From NCBI RefSeq assembly GCF_019375555.1, contig NZ_JAHXDN010000005.1, positions 372,001-436,000 of the forward strand: DNA of 64,000 bases. Reading direction: 5' to 3'. The notes under the pieces were generated by a model, which was not told the DNA's origin, did not search any database, and worked only from the letters and a program-made list of their open reading frames with translations. Source of the DNA: Roseobacter insulae. GTDB lineage: Bacteria; Pseudomonadota; Alphaproteobacteria; Rhodobacterales; Rhodobacteraceae. A program made the translations under genes and the position numbers. Position 1 is the first letter of the stretch; each line of letters starts with the position of its first letter. Shown piece after piece: positions 1 to 9,223 of this stretch.

Positions 1-833
1 ATGCGTTTGACCGTCGGATCCTCGCTCATCTCGATACGGTCGGTGAAAAGCTGCGCCGAGGTCAGAATGTTGCGCAAATCATGGCTGATCTTGCTGACAG
101 CACTCCCAAGCTGCGCAAGGCGTTCTTTCTGGCGCAGCGCCTGCGTCAGATCGGTCTCCAGTTTCTGCAAGGCGTCCTCAGCCTCGCGCAGCTCCGTGAC
201 ACCGGCGGACGGCGTGATGATGCGGCGCGCGTCCTCGGGGGCGGCGGCGTAATTCTGCATATGCCCGACAACCCGCTTGATCGGCTTCAACAGCAGCGCG
301 CGCATTGCTATAAACAACAGGAATGCCGTGAAGATGGAGATGACCGCCGACAGGATCAGGATGCGAATGCCGTAGTCTATCATCGCCTCGCGCAGCGGCG
401 TCGTTTCCATCGTGATCTCGATCAGCAACCCGGCCTCGCGGACCGGCGCACCGATCACGCGGATCACTTCGTTCTCCGGCGAGACAAATCGCGTCAGCGC
501 ATCCCGGATCAGGATGGCAGCACTGTTGTCGCGCATGTCGTATGTCTTCGAAATCGGCTGCGGCAGCTCGGAGGCCAGCATCAGCTGCCGCACCTGATCG
601 CGCCGTAACACCACGTTGAAAACACCTGCGTTTTCGAGCAATTCCGCCTCAAGCTCCCGGTCGATCATATCATCTGCCAATAAGGCGAGAGAGGCGATCT
701 GCGCGCGTTCCAGCCGGTTCATCAGATAGTCTTCGCGGAAACGGGCAATGGAGGGAACAAATATCAGAACTTCCGCCAGCATCACGAAGATGGTGGTCAA
801 AACAAGCAGGCGTCCTGAAAGCGAATTAATCAT
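1..833 (-). CDS. Sensor histidine kinase, N-terminal part (cut by window edge)
   Basis: A reading frame opens at an ATG at 833 and runs off the window with 277 residues visible. Seen: a hydrophobic segment at about residues 8-28, a roughly 125-residue extracytoplasmic stretch, a second hydrophobic segment at about 155-178, a HAMP-like linker, and an H-box KISHDLRN with the phospho-acceptor His near residue 251. This is the layout of a membrane-bound two-component sensor kinase; the ATPase domain lies outside the window. An AGGTGAC ribosome site lies just before the ATG, and the start follows the flavoprotein stop by 15 nt, so they are probably co-transcribed. The signal sensed cannot be told. 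Confidence 0.85.
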   Translation of the reverse strand, partial: MINSLSGRLLVLTTIFVMLAEVLIFVPSIARFREDYLMNRLERAQIASLALLADDMIDRELEAELLENAGVFNVVLRRDQVRQLMLASELPQPISKTYDMRDNSAAILIRDALTRFVSPENEVIRVIGAPVREAGLLIEITMETTPLREAMIDYGIRILILSAVISIFTAFLLFIAMRALLLKPIKRVVGHMQNYAAAPEDARRIITPSAGVTELREAEDALQKLETDLTQALRQKERLAQLGSAVSKISHDLRNILTSAQLFTDRIEMSEDPTVKR

Positions 834-848
834 GTCACCTGCAGGTTT

Positions 849-2267
849 TCACGGCACGAAGCGTTGGACAAGCCCCACGATCCGCTTGACCACCGGACTT
901 TCGAAAAGCCGCGGGCTGAAGTATGCCCCCGCGGCGCGCTTGTTGACCTCGCCAATTGTCGGATAGGGTGCGACCATCGCGGCGATCTGGCTCATTTTCA
1001 TCTTGTTGGCCAGGGCAAGCGCCCAAAGGTTGATCAGTTCACCCGCCTGATACCCGACAATGGAGACACCCACGGGCCGGGCCCTGACCACCATGACCTT
1101 TATGAACCCCTTTGTCTGCCGCTCGGCAATGGCGCGGTCGTTATGCGCGTAAGGGAAGCGGACCACTTCCAGTTTGTCCCCATGTTCTTTCCTCGCCTGC
1201 GCCTCGGTCAGACCAACCTGGGCCAGTTCCGGATCGGTATATGTCACCCAGGGAATATGCGCGGTCTTGGCTTTCGAGGGCAGGGCAAACAGCAGCGCTC
1301 GGATGATCACACCCGCATGATACCCCGCCACATGCGTAAACTGGAGACCGCCGGCGGCATCGCCAATGGCGTAGACGCGCCGATTGGTCGTGCGCAGGGC
1401 GTCATCAACCTTGATACCTTTGTCGGTCGCTCTGATGCCTGCCGCGTCGAGGTTGAGGCTGTCCGTATTGGTCTTGCGCCCGACAGCCATCAGCAGATGC
1501 GAACCGCTGATCGACCGCCCATCCTCGGTGGTCACGTCGATAGCACCCGGCTTGCCCCCGATCTGGCAGGCCACGGCGTTCTCTTCGATCACCACACCTT
1601 CCTCGCGCAGACTGTCCAGCACCACTTTTGCCAGTTCCGGGTCGTCCTTTCCCAGCGCCTTTGCGCCTTCGATGACGGTCACCTTGCTGCCAAGACGCCG
1701 ATGCGCCTGCGCCATTTCAACGCCAATCGGCCCACCGCCGATGATCAGCAGGTGTTCCGGTTTTTCCCGCAGATCAAAAAGCGTCTCATTGGTCACGAAC
1801 GGCACCTTGTCCAACCCGGGGATAGGGGGCACCAGCGGCGATGATCCGGTTGCAATCACGATCCGGCGCGCGGTGATCACAGTATCGCCGGCCTTCACTT
1901 GGTTTGGCGAAATGAAATGGCCGAATTCCCGGATCACATTGACCCCCAACCCTTCAAACCGTTCCTCGCTGTCCACTGGCGCGATTTGGGCGATGACATC
2001 CGCAACATGATCCTTGGCGGCCGCATAGTCGGCCGTGCCGGCCGCGTCAGCGACACCAAAAGCCGCGGCATGCCTTTGGCGGTGTGCGGTCTTGCCGCTG
2101 GCGATCAGCGCCTTGGATGGAACACAGCCGTAGTTGAGGCAATCGCCGCCCATCTTGTGCCCTTCAAGCAACACGACATCCGCGCCCATCTGCACAGCAC
2201 CCGCCGCAACCGACAAGCCGCCGGAACCCGCGCCAATTATCAGGATATCGGTCTTCAGGTGCGTCAC
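849..2267 (-). CDS. FAD-dependent pyridine nucleotide-disulfide oxidoreductase, mercuric-reductase-like
   Basis: 472 residues of the glutathione reductase/dihydrolipoamide dehydrogenase fold. Seen: FAD-binding GAGSGG at 12-17, redox pair CLNYGC (Cys43 and Cys48), a second dinucleotide motif GGGPIGVE for NAD(P), and an FAD-contact segment YAIGDAAGG. The C-terminal dimer-interface motif reads PYPTIGE, so the usual catalytic His of HPT..E is absent, as in MerA-type relatives. There is no N-terminal heavy-metal domain and no C-terminal Cys pair, so true Hg(II) reductase activity is doubtful. The start overlaps the stop of the upstream TVP38 gene by 4 nt. Pairing of such a flavoprotein with a TVP38/TMEM64 protein recurs in bacteria (family knowledge); the substrate is not known. 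Confidence 0.88.
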   Translation of the reverse strand: MTHLKTDILIIGAGSGGLSVAAGAVQMGADVVLLEGHKMGGDCLNYGCVPSKALIASGKTAHRQRHAAAFGVADAAGTADYAAAKDHVADVIAQIAPVDSEERFEGLGVNVIREFGHFISPNQVKAGDTVITARRIVIATGSSPLVPPIPGLDKVPFVTNETLFDLREKPEHLLIIGGGPIGVEMAQAHRRLGSKVTVIEGAKALGKDDPELAKVVLDSLREEGVVIEENAVACQIGGKPGAIDVTTEDGRSISGSHLLMAVGRKTNTDSLNLDAAGIRATDKGIKVDDALRTTNRRVYAIGDAAGGLQFTHVAGYHAGVIIRALLFALPSKAKTAHIPWVTYTDPELAQVGLTEAQARKEHGDKLEVVRFPYAHNDRAIAERQTKGFIKVMVVRARPVGVSIVGYQAGELINLWALALANKMKMSQIAAMVAPYPTIGEVNKRAAGAYFSPRLFESPVVKRIVGLVQRFVP

Positions 2268-3001
2268 TTCATCAGGTCTTTCTTGCCGGTCACGGCTTTG
2301 AGGATAACGGGCAACAGCGCGAGCGCGCTCAGCCCGAGGATCGGCAGCAGGATGTGCGGCTCAAATATCAGCCCGACGTTGGGTGTGTCTCCGCGCGCGA
2401 AAACTTCCCCCAGACCCGCTCCTACCGAGGAATACACCAGAGAGCCCGGAATGATCCCCAGAAATGTTGAAATGACAAAACGGTACAGCGGCACGGCCAG
2501 GAATGCAGGGATCAGATTGGCAACGAAAAAGGGCACCACGGGGACGAGGCGGATGAAAAAGAGCATCGACCACTGATTGTTGTCCAGCCCGCGTTTGATT
2601 TTGTTGATGCTGCCCTCCGAGGCATCCATCCGCGCCTTCAGCCGATCCCCCAAACCATGACGCGCGGCCAGAAAGATGATCACCGCCCCAAGCGTTGCCC
2701 CCGTCACGCTGAAAAGTGACCCGGCAAGAGTACCAAACAGGAAACCGCCCGTCAGGGTCGCGATCAGCGCGCCCGGCAAAGAGAACCCGACAATGACAAC
2801 ATACGCCAGCACGAATCCCAGCACGGTGAGCAGAAAGTTATTGTTCCGAAAGGCAATCAACGCCTCGCGATTGTCCCGCAAGGCGTCAAAACTGATGTAA
2901 TCGCGCAAGGTGATGGCCCCCACGGCGGCAACTGCCAGTATGAGCAGCAACGGCAGATTGCGCATCAGGCCGGTTTTCGGGTCTTCAGTCATATCTGACA
3001 T
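2264..3001 (-). CDS. TVP38/TMEM64 family (VTT domain) inner-membrane protein
   Basis: 245 residues, very hydrophobic. Seen: an N-terminal transmembrane segment at about 15-30, then the VTT/SNARE-associated core with the glycine-rich stretch TGGFLFGTLAG and ARHGLGD, and a closing pair of helices ending in a short Lys-rich tail. The family is related to DedA proteins, for which lipid scrambling or transport has been proposed. It is first in an apparent three-gene operon with the flavoprotein (4-nt overlap) and the histidine kinase. A second in-frame ATG lies three codons downstream, so the exact start is not settled. Confidence 0.88.
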   Translation of the reverse strand: MSDMTEDPKTGLMRNLPLLLILAVAAVGAITLRDYISFDALRDNREALIAFRNNNFLLTVLGFVLAYVVIVGFSLPGALIATLTGGFLFGTLAGSLFSVTGATLGAVIIFLAARHGLGDRLKARMDASEGSINKIKRGLDNNQWSMLFFIRLVPVVPFFVANLIPAFLAVPLYRFVISTFLGIIPGSLVYSSVGAGLGEVFARGDTPNVGLIFEPHILLPILGLSALALLPVILKAVTGKKDLMK

Positions 3002-3212
3002 TACTGTTGCCTTTCAGGCTACGGGTTTCAATTCAAATGCTAGATGACCGTTTGCGGCGGGCAGCGATAGGGTTATCACGGGCGCTTGATCAGGCGTGAC
3101 GGTTTCGGCATCCGCGGTATGGAATTGCGCGGGTAAATGAAACATGTTGACGAAGTACCAGCGGATTGCCCGGAAAATATTGCAAACTGTCGTAATATTG
3201 CACGCGCGGGGT

Positions 3213-3238
3213 TTGACTTGCCGCGCGGGGGGTATTAG
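3213..3238 (+). promoter_or_regulatory. Candidate rpmH promoter
   Basis: The 309-bp gap before rpmH holds TTGACT (3213-3218) followed by a G-rich tract and TATTAG (3233-3238). The 14-nt spacing is shorter than ideal, so this may be only part of the real promoter. The rest of the gap (3002-3212) is more AT-rich, with two near-repeats of the form aTATTGCA, and holds no convincing gene. Confidence 0.35.
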
Positions 3239-3310
3239 AGCACGGGCTTCGAATGATACCGGACGAGCAGCGATTCCGCGCCTCCGGACAGTAAAATTGG
3301 AGACGGAGCG

Positions 3311-3445
3311 ATGAAACGCACCTATCAACCTTCTAACCTCGTGCGCAAGCGGCGCCATGGGTTCCGTGCGCGCATGGCCACAAAGGCCGGTCGCAAGATA
3401 ATCAATGCGCGCCGCGCCCAGGGCCGGAAGTCGCTGAGCGCGTAA
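3311..3445 (+). CDS. rpmH: 50S ribosomal protein L34
   Basis: 44 residues beginning [18 protein letters not shown] and ending in KSLSA, the complete length of bacterial L34. It is too short for many gene callers but matches the family essentially from end to end. A GGAG sequence lies just before the ATG. It is followed 26 nt later by rnpA and then yidD, the conserved rpmH-rnpA-yidD order that couples ribosome assembly, RNase P and membrane insertion. It is rich in Arg and Lys, as expected for an rRNA-binding protein of the large subunit. Confidence 0.97.
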   Translation: MKRTYQPSNLVRKRRHGFRARMATKAGRKIINARRAQGRKSLSA

Positions 3446-3471
3446 ATGCGCCCCTGACAGGTCCGTACACC

Positions 3472-3885
3472 ATGACACCGCCGCAAGCTTCTCCTTCAGG
3501 CACCTCTGCCAGGGGAGATACGCTTCCGGCGGTTTCTTTGCGTCTGCACGTCATCAGGAAGCGGGCCGATTTCCAGCGGGCGTCGCGCGCCCTGCGGGTG
3601 GCCATGCCCGGTTTCATCCTGCAAATGCGCAAGCGAAAATCAGACGAGGCGGAGGGGATCCGCGTCGGGTTCACCTGTTCCAAGAAGGTCGGCAATGCGG
3701 TCGCTCGCAACCGCGCCAAGCGCCGCTTGCGCGCGGCGGCACGTCAGGTTTTGCCCCAACAGGGGAAGGACGGCATGGACTATGTGCTCATCGGTCGACG
3801 CGAAGCAACAGCCGCCCTGCCCTTCGATCAACTCTGTGCCGATCTGTCGAGCGCCGTTGCGAAACTGCAGGGCAAAGTGACATGA
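3472..3885 (+). CDS. rnpA: Ribonuclease P protein component
   Basis: 137 residues. Seen: the family core [16 protein letters not shown], with the RNR signature RNRAKRR at 79-85, that contacts the catalytic RNA and the 5' leader of precursor tRNA. The protein has about 20 extra N-terminal residues rich in Pro, Ser and Thr compared with E. coli RnpA, so a later start is conceivable, although no better ATG is evident before the conserved part. The stop overlaps the yidD start by 4 nt (ATGA), pointing to translational coupling. Confidence 0.96.
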   Translation: MTPPQASPSGTSARGDTLPAVSLRLHVIRKRADFQRASRALRVAMPGFILQMRKRKSDEAEGIRVGFTCSKKVGNAVARNRAKRRLRAAARQVLPQQGKDGMDYVLIGRREATAALPFDQLCADLSSAVAKLQGKVT

Positions 3886-4121
3886 CACCGCTCGCCCGGA
3901 TTTTGGCATGGCCGATCCGCGGTTACCGGTTGCTGTTCAGCCCGTGGGTCGGCCACAACTGCCGCTATCAGCCCACGTGCAGTGCGTATGCGCTGGAAGC
4001 GCTTCACCGCCATGGCGCGGTCAAGGGAGGATGGCTTGCGTTTCGACGCATATGTCGCTGCCACCCCTGGGGTCACAGCGGCTATGATCCGGTCCCCGAC
4101 CCGGACAAGCACGGGGAATAG
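3882..4121 (+). CDS. yidD: Membrane protein insertion efficiency factor YidD
   Basis: 79 residues with the YidD/DUF37 signature [14 protein letters not shown] (27-40) and the later RCHPWG (59-64). An amphipathic N-terminal helix ([16 protein letters not shown]) would bind the inner leaflet of the membrane. The protein assists YidC-dependent insertion, and yidC lies about 3.3 kb downstream on the same strand. In many bacteria yidD and yidC are adjacent; here a lipoprotein gene, ttcA and an EAL gene lie between them. Confidence 0.95.
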   Translation: MTPLARILAWPIRGYRLLFSPWVGHNCRYQPTCSAYALEALHRHGAVKGGWLAFRRICRCHPWGHSGYDPVPDPDKHGE

Positions 4122-4131
4122 CGCCCCATCG

Positions 4132-4659
4132 CTAGCGCTTTTCAAAAATGATGATCACTTCGCCGATATCGACACCATATTTCGTCATATACGCGCGGTT
4201 GAGAACCCGCGTGTCGCTCAGCTTCCACATCCAGTCGTCGAACCGAACGCGCAGGGTACCTTCCGGAACCGGCAAATCAATGAGATAACGCCAATTGAAG
4301 GTATCTCCTTTTTCTTCACCCAGCGCGTCGCCGATCACACCGGGCGCGGTGCCGCGCCAGCTGTCCGGCCCTGTTTTCTGAAGGGTCCAGACACGCCGTT
4401 CCGTGCTCTTGTCCTCGTAAACGAAATCTTCCACCAGCGTCAGGACCTGCCCGTCCCATGTCCCGTTGATTTCCACGTCAAATCGGCGCCGCACAGTGCC
4501 AAAGACATCCTGAAACTGGCCAGATGCGACCACGCGCCCGTCAAAGAACTCGTCGAGGTTCAGTGCCTCCGAGGACAGGCTTGCATCCTCCAGCGAAGGC
4601 TTTCCGACACACCCTGCGAGAAAACCCACAAATGCCAGTAAGATCAGCGACCGGATCAT
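4132..4659 (-). CDS. DUF3833 family lipoprotein
   Basis: 175 residues. Seen: a lipoprotein signal peptide ending in LAGC with the lipid-carrying Cys at 17, then a beta-rich domain with FFDGRVVASGQFQD and a WxGTAPGVIGDALGE stretch, typical of DUF3833 proteins. Their function is unknown; they are anchored to the periplasmic face of a membrane. The AAGGAA site before the ATG fits the chosen start. It is transcribed against yidD, the two stops being only about 10 nt apart, and is divergent from ttcA. Confidence 0.85.
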   Translation of the reverse strand: MIRSLILLAFVGFLAGCVGKPSLEDASLSSEALNLDEFFDGRVVASGQFQDVFGTVRRRFDVEINGTWDGQVLTLVEDFVYEDKSTERRVWTLQKTGPDSWRGTAPGVIGDALGEEKGDTFNWRYLIDLPVPEGTLRVRFDDWMWKLSDTRVLNRAYMTKYGVDIGEVIIIFEKR

Positions 4660-4756
4660 ATTTTGTTTCCTTCTTTGAAAAGGCTACGCGCGGCAATGGC
4701 TTTTGGTTCACCATCAAGGGCGGTATAGAAGCGGAAAGTCAGATCAGGACGTCATC

Positions 4757-5578
4757 ATGCTGGACCAACAGGACATTCATCCGCTTTTTGCCGGGGCGCC
4801 GGATTCCACCGAATTCAAGAAGCTGCGCAAACGGATCGTTCGCAATGTGCGTGAAGCGGTCGAGCAATATGGGATGATCGAACAAGGCGCCCGCTGGCTG
4901 GTCTGCTTGTCCGGCGGCAAGGACAGCTACACCTTGCTGGCCGTGCTTTACGAGCTCAAGTGGCGCGGTTTGCTGCCCGTGGACATTCTTGCCTGCAATC
5001 TCGATCAGGGTCAGCCCGGGTTTCCGGCGACCGTTCTGCCGGATTTTCTGGAACGCATGGGTGTGCCCCACCGGATCGAATATCAGGACACTTATTCCAT
5101 CGTCATGGACAAGATCCCCCAGGGGCGCACGTTTTGCGCGCTGTGCTCGCGTCTGCGGCGGGGGCATCTCTACCGGCTGGCACGGGAGGAAGGCTGCAGC
5201 GCCGTTGTCCTCGGCCATCACCGCGACGACATCCTCGAAACCTTCTTCATGAACCTGTTTCACGGCGGTCGTCTGGCGAGCATGCCGCCGAAACTGGTCA
5301 ACGAGGAAGGCGACCTGTTCCTCTACCGGCCCCTCGCCCACGTGGCCGAGGAGGATTGTGAGAAATTCGCCCGCGCCATGCGCTACCCGATCATCCCCTG
5401 TGATCTCTGCGGCAGTCAGGACGGGCTGCAGCGCCAGCAGGTCAAGGCACTTCTTGACGGCTGGGAAAAGAACAGCCCCGGGCGCAGACAGGTCATGTTC
5501 CGCGCCCTGATGAACGCAAGACCGTCCCATCTGCTGGACCCGAAACTCTTCGATTTCCGGGGCCTGAGTCTGAAGTAG
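4757..5578 (+). CDS. ttcA: tRNA 2-thiocytidine(32) synthetase TtcA
   Basis: 273 residues. It thiolates C32 of certain tRNAs using ATP and an Fe-S cluster. Seen: the PP-loop SGGKDS at 52-57, CALC (Cys127 and Cys130) and a second pair CDLC (215 and 218), as in the Fe-S-dependent TtcA/TtuA group, plus GHHRDD of the ATP-pyrophosphatase fold. An upstream in-frame ATG at 4703 would add 18 residues unlike the family; the ATG at 4757 gives the usual [11 protein letters not shown] beginning and is preferred. The gene stands alone between the lipoprotein gene and the EAL gene. Confidence 0.94.
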   Translation: MLDQQDIHPLFAGAPDSTEFKKLRKRIVRNVREAVEQYGMIEQGARWLVCLSGGKDSYTLLAVLYELKWRGLLPVDILACNLDQGQPGFPATVLPDFLERMGVPHRIEYQDTYSIVMDKIPQGRTFCALCSRLRRGHLYRLAREEGCSAVVLGHHRDDILETFFMNLFHGGRLASMPPKLVNEEGDLFLYRPLAHVAEEDCEKFARAMRYPIIPCDLCGSQDGLQRQQVKALLDGWEKNSPGRRQVMFRALMNARPSHLLDPKLFDFRGLSLK

Positions 5579-5696
5579 ATAAAGTTTTAGATAAACCTGC
5601 ACACTCTTGGTTGTGACTGTTAACTTAAGCATCACTGCTATCTGATTATTTTGCGTCCAAACGTATCTCACGTGCCGATGTGAAGAAGGAATCGAT

Positions 5697-7244
5697 ATGG
5701 CAGGGGCTTTCGCGAAGAACTGGGACCGCCTCCGCGCGTCAGCGGCGCGCGTACTGTCGCGCCCTCCCGCTCTGGCGTGTTTACCCGCAGCCTGTCTCGG
5801 CATCTACTGGCTGGGCGGTGATCTGGCCCTCGTCGGTATCGCGGTCCTCATGCCGCTGGTCTACGTGCTGATCGGCGGCGGGACCGGTGTGCGCGCATTT
5901 GCCGTGAATGAACGCGACGCCTCCGGCCTCATCAACCGCCATGCCTTTGACATCTTTGTCGAAAAAACCTTTGAAAAAGCGCGAGATGACGCCTACAAGT
6001 CGGCAGTTTTCAAGGTTGAAATTGACGATTTCACCGATCTGGCGGACCGCTTCGGCCAAGCCGCAGCAGACAGCGTCGTCGCACGGACCGGCGAACGACT
6101 TGTCGCTGCGATGCGTGATGATGACGCAGTGTCGCGGACCGGTGATTACAGGTTTTCCGTATGCCTCGCCCCGGTTCGGCAGCTGGATCTGGAATTGTGC
6201 ATCCAAATGGCGGGCAGAATACAGACAGCCCTGGAAGAACCCGTCTCCATCGACGGCACTTCTGTGTACATCACCACGTCCGTCGGCTTTTGCCAACATA
6301 CACAAGTCATTGCAAAAACGCCCAAAGCCTGGGGGGAAGCGGCGGAAACGGCCCTGCGCGAGGCGCACAATCACGGGCCAAACGCAATTCGCGCCTATTC
6401 TGACGAGATGAAACGGAAGACGGAGATCCGCGCGGAGCTTCGCGAGGAAGTGTCGACAGCGCTGGAAAAAGGTCACATTCGCCCCTGGTTCCAGCCACAG
6501 ATTTCAACGGATACCGGTCGCGTGACCGGTTTCGAAGCCCTGGCAAGATGGCAGCATCCCGAACGAGGGACAATCTCTCCCGCTGATTTCCTGCCCGCGA
6601 TCGAACAGGCAGACATGCTGGAACGGCTGGCCGAGGTCATGATGTATCACGCGCTGACGGCGGTGAAGGAATGGGATGCCGCGGGTATCGACGTGCCGCA
6701 GGTTGGCGTCAATTTCGCGGGTCCGGAGCTGAAGAACCCAAGGCTTGTCGAAAAAGTGCAATGGGAACTCGACCGGTTCGAACTGAAACCCGAGAGGCTG
6801 GCCGTGGAAGTGCTTGAAACCGTTGTCGCCAGCGCGCCCGATGACGTGATCAGCCGCAATATCAACGGGCTGGGCAAACTCGGGTGCCGGGTGGATCTGG
6901 ACGATTTCGGCACAGGCCATGCGTCCATTTCTTCAATCCGTCGCTTTTCCGTCAGCCGTATCAAGATCGACCGGTCCTTCGTTATGAAAGCCGATCGCGA
7001 CCCGGAACAGCAACGGATGATCAGCGCCATTCTCACAATGGCCGAACGGCTGGGCGTGGAAACGCTGGCGGAAGGTGTGGAGAGCGCCGGTGAACACGCG
7101 CTGCTCGCCCAATTGGGCTGCGATCATGTTCAGGGTTTCGGGATCGGCAAACCGATGCCGTTCGATGAAACCATTAAATGGGTCAATGCTCATAATGCCA
7201 AGTTGCAGGACGTCCCCCGCATTTTCGGAAATCGCGCCCGCTAG
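5697..7244 (+). CDS. Membrane-anchored GGDEF(degenerate)-EAL protein, probable c-di-GMP phosphodiesterase
   Basis: 515 residues. Seen: two hydrophobic helices at about 25-61, a GGDEF-type domain at about 80-240 whose signature is reduced to RTGDYRF, and an EAL domain at about 255-510. The EAL domain keeps the expected metal and catalytic groups: FEALARWQ, GVNFAGPEL, EVLETVV, DLDDFGTG, RIKIDRSF, ETLAEGVE and QGFGIGKP. The inference is an active phosphodiesterase with a non-cyclising GGDEF domain that may act as a GTP or c-di-GMP sensor. AGGA lies 8 nt before the ATG. It is placed just before yidC but separated from it by about 155 nt. Confidence 0.9.
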   Translation: MAGAFAKNWDRLRASAARVLSRPPALACLPAACLGIYWLGGDLALVGIAVLMPLVYVLIGGGTGVRAFAVNERDASGLINRHAFDIFVEKTFEKARDDAYKSAVFKVEIDDFTDLADRFGQAAADSVVARTGERLVAAMRDDDAVSRTGDYRFSVCLAPVRQLDLELCIQMAGRIQTALEEPVSIDGTSVYITTSVGFCQHTQVIAKTPKAWGEAAETALREAHNHGPNAIRAYSDEMKRKTEIRAELREEVSTALEKGHIRPWFQPQISTDTGRVTGFEALARWQHPERGTISPADFLPAIEQADMLERLAEVMMYHALTAVKEWDAAGIDVPQVGVNFAGPELKNPRLVEKVQWELDRFELKPERLAVEVLETVVASAPDDVISRNINGLGKLGCRVDLDDFGTGHASISSIRRFSVSRIKIDRSFVMKADRDPEQQRMISAILTMAERLGVETLAEGVESAGEHALLAQLGCDHVQGFGIGKPMPFDETIKWVNAHNAKLQDVPRIFGNRAR

Positions 7245-7399
7245 ACCCGGCCGACATCGACATCAGCTGCGCTGGCTTTCCCGTGGCGGAGGGCATTTTG
7301 ATAGTGTGAAAAAGGCCAATTTCCCCGAATCCGCTTGACCTTTTGGCCTGCACTCTGTTGAACCCACGCTGATATCAAACAGATCAGGTGGCTGTCCCT

Positions 7400-9223
7400 A
7401 TGGACGATCAGAACAAGAACCTCATTCTTGCAACAGCGCTCAGTTTCCTCGTGATCCTTGTGTGGTTTGTTCTTTTTCCGCCCCCTGAACCGGACGTGGC
7501 TTTGGAGACCCCACCAGCCCAGCAATCGACAGATGGACAAAGCGCCGTCATCCCCGCAGCTCCGGAAAACGCCGCATCCGCACCACTCAGCACAGAGCCG
7601 GTTGCATCGGATGCAGCCATGGAAGAAGCGCCGCGCGTCGCCATTGAGACACCCCGTCTGACGGGATCGATTTCGCTGGTCGGCGGCCGCATCGACGACC
7701 TGAAACTCAAGGACTACCGCACAACTCTGGACGCCGGCGCGCCAATTGTGACCATGTTGTCACCGCAGGGCAGCAATGATGCCTACTATGCCCTACAGGG
7801 CTGGGCCGCGGGCGCGGGGATCGATCCTTCGGCGGTTCCGGGGCCCGATACCGACTGGACACTGGCCGAAGGCGATACGCTTTCGGTGAACCAGCCGATC
7901 ACGCTGACCTGGGACAATGGTGCGGGACAAGTCTTTTCGCGGGTCATCGCGGTAGATCAGAACTACATGTTTTCGCTCACCCAGTCCGTGACAAACAACG
8001 GCAGCGGGCCTGTCAGCATGGCGCCCTACGGCATGATCGTGCAGCATACGACACCTGATGATCTGGAAAACTTCTTCATTCTGCATGAAGGCGCCGTCGC
8101 CATGGCGGACGAAGAGCTGGCGGAAACCGACTGGGATGAGATTTCAGAAGCCGAGCTGGACCCCAAGTGGGGCCGCCAGGCGATCGTCAAGGAAGACGTC
8201 GCCGCGGGGTGGATCGGGTTCACCGACCACTTCTGGCAGGCCATTCTCATTCCGCTGGGCGGACAGCCTTTTGATCAGGCCCTGACATATGACGCCCGCA
8301 CCGACGTCTACCGCGCGGTCACCCGGATGCCGACCCAAACGGTTGCGGCGGGGGCATCCGTCGAGATCACGACGCAAGTGTTCGCAGGCGCCAAGGAATG
8401 GGCGATGTTACGTCAATACGAATCCGCCGGCGTGCCCAAATTCATCGACAGCATCGACTGGGGCTGGTTCTTCTTCCTGACCAAACCGATCTTCTGGTTG
8501 CTGCACGAACTGAACAAGCTGATCGGCAACATGGGGTGGGCGATCATCGGCCTGACACTGATCATCAAGGCTATTCTCTTCCCGCTGGCGTATAAATCCT
8601 ATGTCTCCATGGCGAAGATGAAAGAGCTTCAGCCGCAGATGGAAAAGCTCAAGGAGCAGGCAGGCGACGACCGTCAGAAAATGCAACAGGGCATGATGGA
8701 GCTCTACAAGAAGGAAAAGGTGAACCCGGCGGCGGGCTGCCTGCCGATCTTGCTGCAAATCCCGATTTTCTTTTCGCTCTACAAGGTGATTTTCGTCACC
8801 ATCGAGCTGAGACATGCCCCGTTCTTCGGCCCGTTCCAGGACCTCAGCGCCCCCGATCCGACATCGCTCCTGAATATCTTTGGCCTGCTGCCGTTTCAGG
8901 GTCCTGAAGCCGGCTCCATCATGGCGCTTATCTTTATCGGTATCCTGCCGCTGCTGCTGGGCATCTCGATGTGGTTGCAGCAGAAACTGAACCCCGCTCC
9001 CACCGATCCGACGCAACAGATGATCTTTGCATGGATGCCCTGGGTCTTCATGTTCATGCTGGGCAGTTTTGCCAGCGGTCTGGTCGTTTACTGGATTGCC
9101 AATAACACCATCACGTTCACGCAGCAGTACCTGATCATGCGCAGCCAGGGCTATACACCGGATGTGTTCGGCAACATCAAGAGCAGCTTCAGCAAGAAAT
9201 CCAAAACGGACACAGACGGATGA
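7400..9223 (+). CDS. yidC: Membrane protein insertase YidC
   Basis: 607 residues from the ATG at 7400. Seen: an N-terminal transmembrane helix right after MDDQNKNLILA, an Ala/Pro/Glu-rich linker, the large periplasmic beta domain, then the conserved 60KD_IMP core with WGWFFFLTKPIFWLLHEL, the cytoplasmic hairpin KMKELQPQMEKLKEQ and KVNPAAGCLPILLQIPIF. It inserts and folds inner-membrane proteins alone or with SecYEG. A GTG 12 bp upstream is in frame, but AGGTGG at 7385-7390 sits ideally for the ATG. The next gene overlaps its stop by 4 nt. Confidence 0.96.
   Translation: MDDQNKNLILATALSFLVILVWFVLFPPPEPDVALETPPAQQSTDGQSAVIPAAPENAASAPLSTEPVASDAAMEEAPRVAIETPRLTGSISLVGGRIDDLKLKDYRTTLDAGAPIVTMLSPQGSNDAYYALQGWAAGAGIDPSAVPGPDTDWTLAEGDTLSVNQPITLTWDNGAGQVFSRVIAVDQNYMFSLTQSVTNNGSGPVSMAPYGMIVQHTTPDDLENFFILHEGAVAMADEELAETDWDEISEAELDPKWGRQAIVKEDVAAGWIGFTDHFWQAILIPLGGQPFDQALTYDARTDVYRAVTRMPTQTVAAGASVEITTQVFAGAKEWAMLRQYESAGVPKFIDSIDWGWFFFLTKPIFWLLHELNKLIGNMGWAIIGLTLIIKAILFPLAYKSYVSMAKMKELQPQMEKLKEQAGDDRQKMQQGMMELYKKEKVNPAAGCLPILLQIPIFFSLYKVIFVTIELRHAPFFGPFQDLSAPDPTSLLNIFGLLPFQGPEAGSIMALIFIGILPLLLGISMWLQQKLNPAPTDPTQQMIFAWMPWVFMFMLGSFASGLVVYWIANNTITFTQQYLIMRSQGYTPDVFGNIKSSFSKKSKTDTDG

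Noticed and set aside
849-2267. Mercury-resistance function for the MerA-like flavoprotein
   Set aside because: It lacks the N-terminal metal domain and the C-terminal Cys pair, and no mer genes are nearby.
3014-3478. 154-codon minus-strand frame opposite rpmH
   Set aside because: Most of it is the shadow of rpmH and the rnpA start; only the last about 43 codons lie in noncoding sequence, without family likeness.
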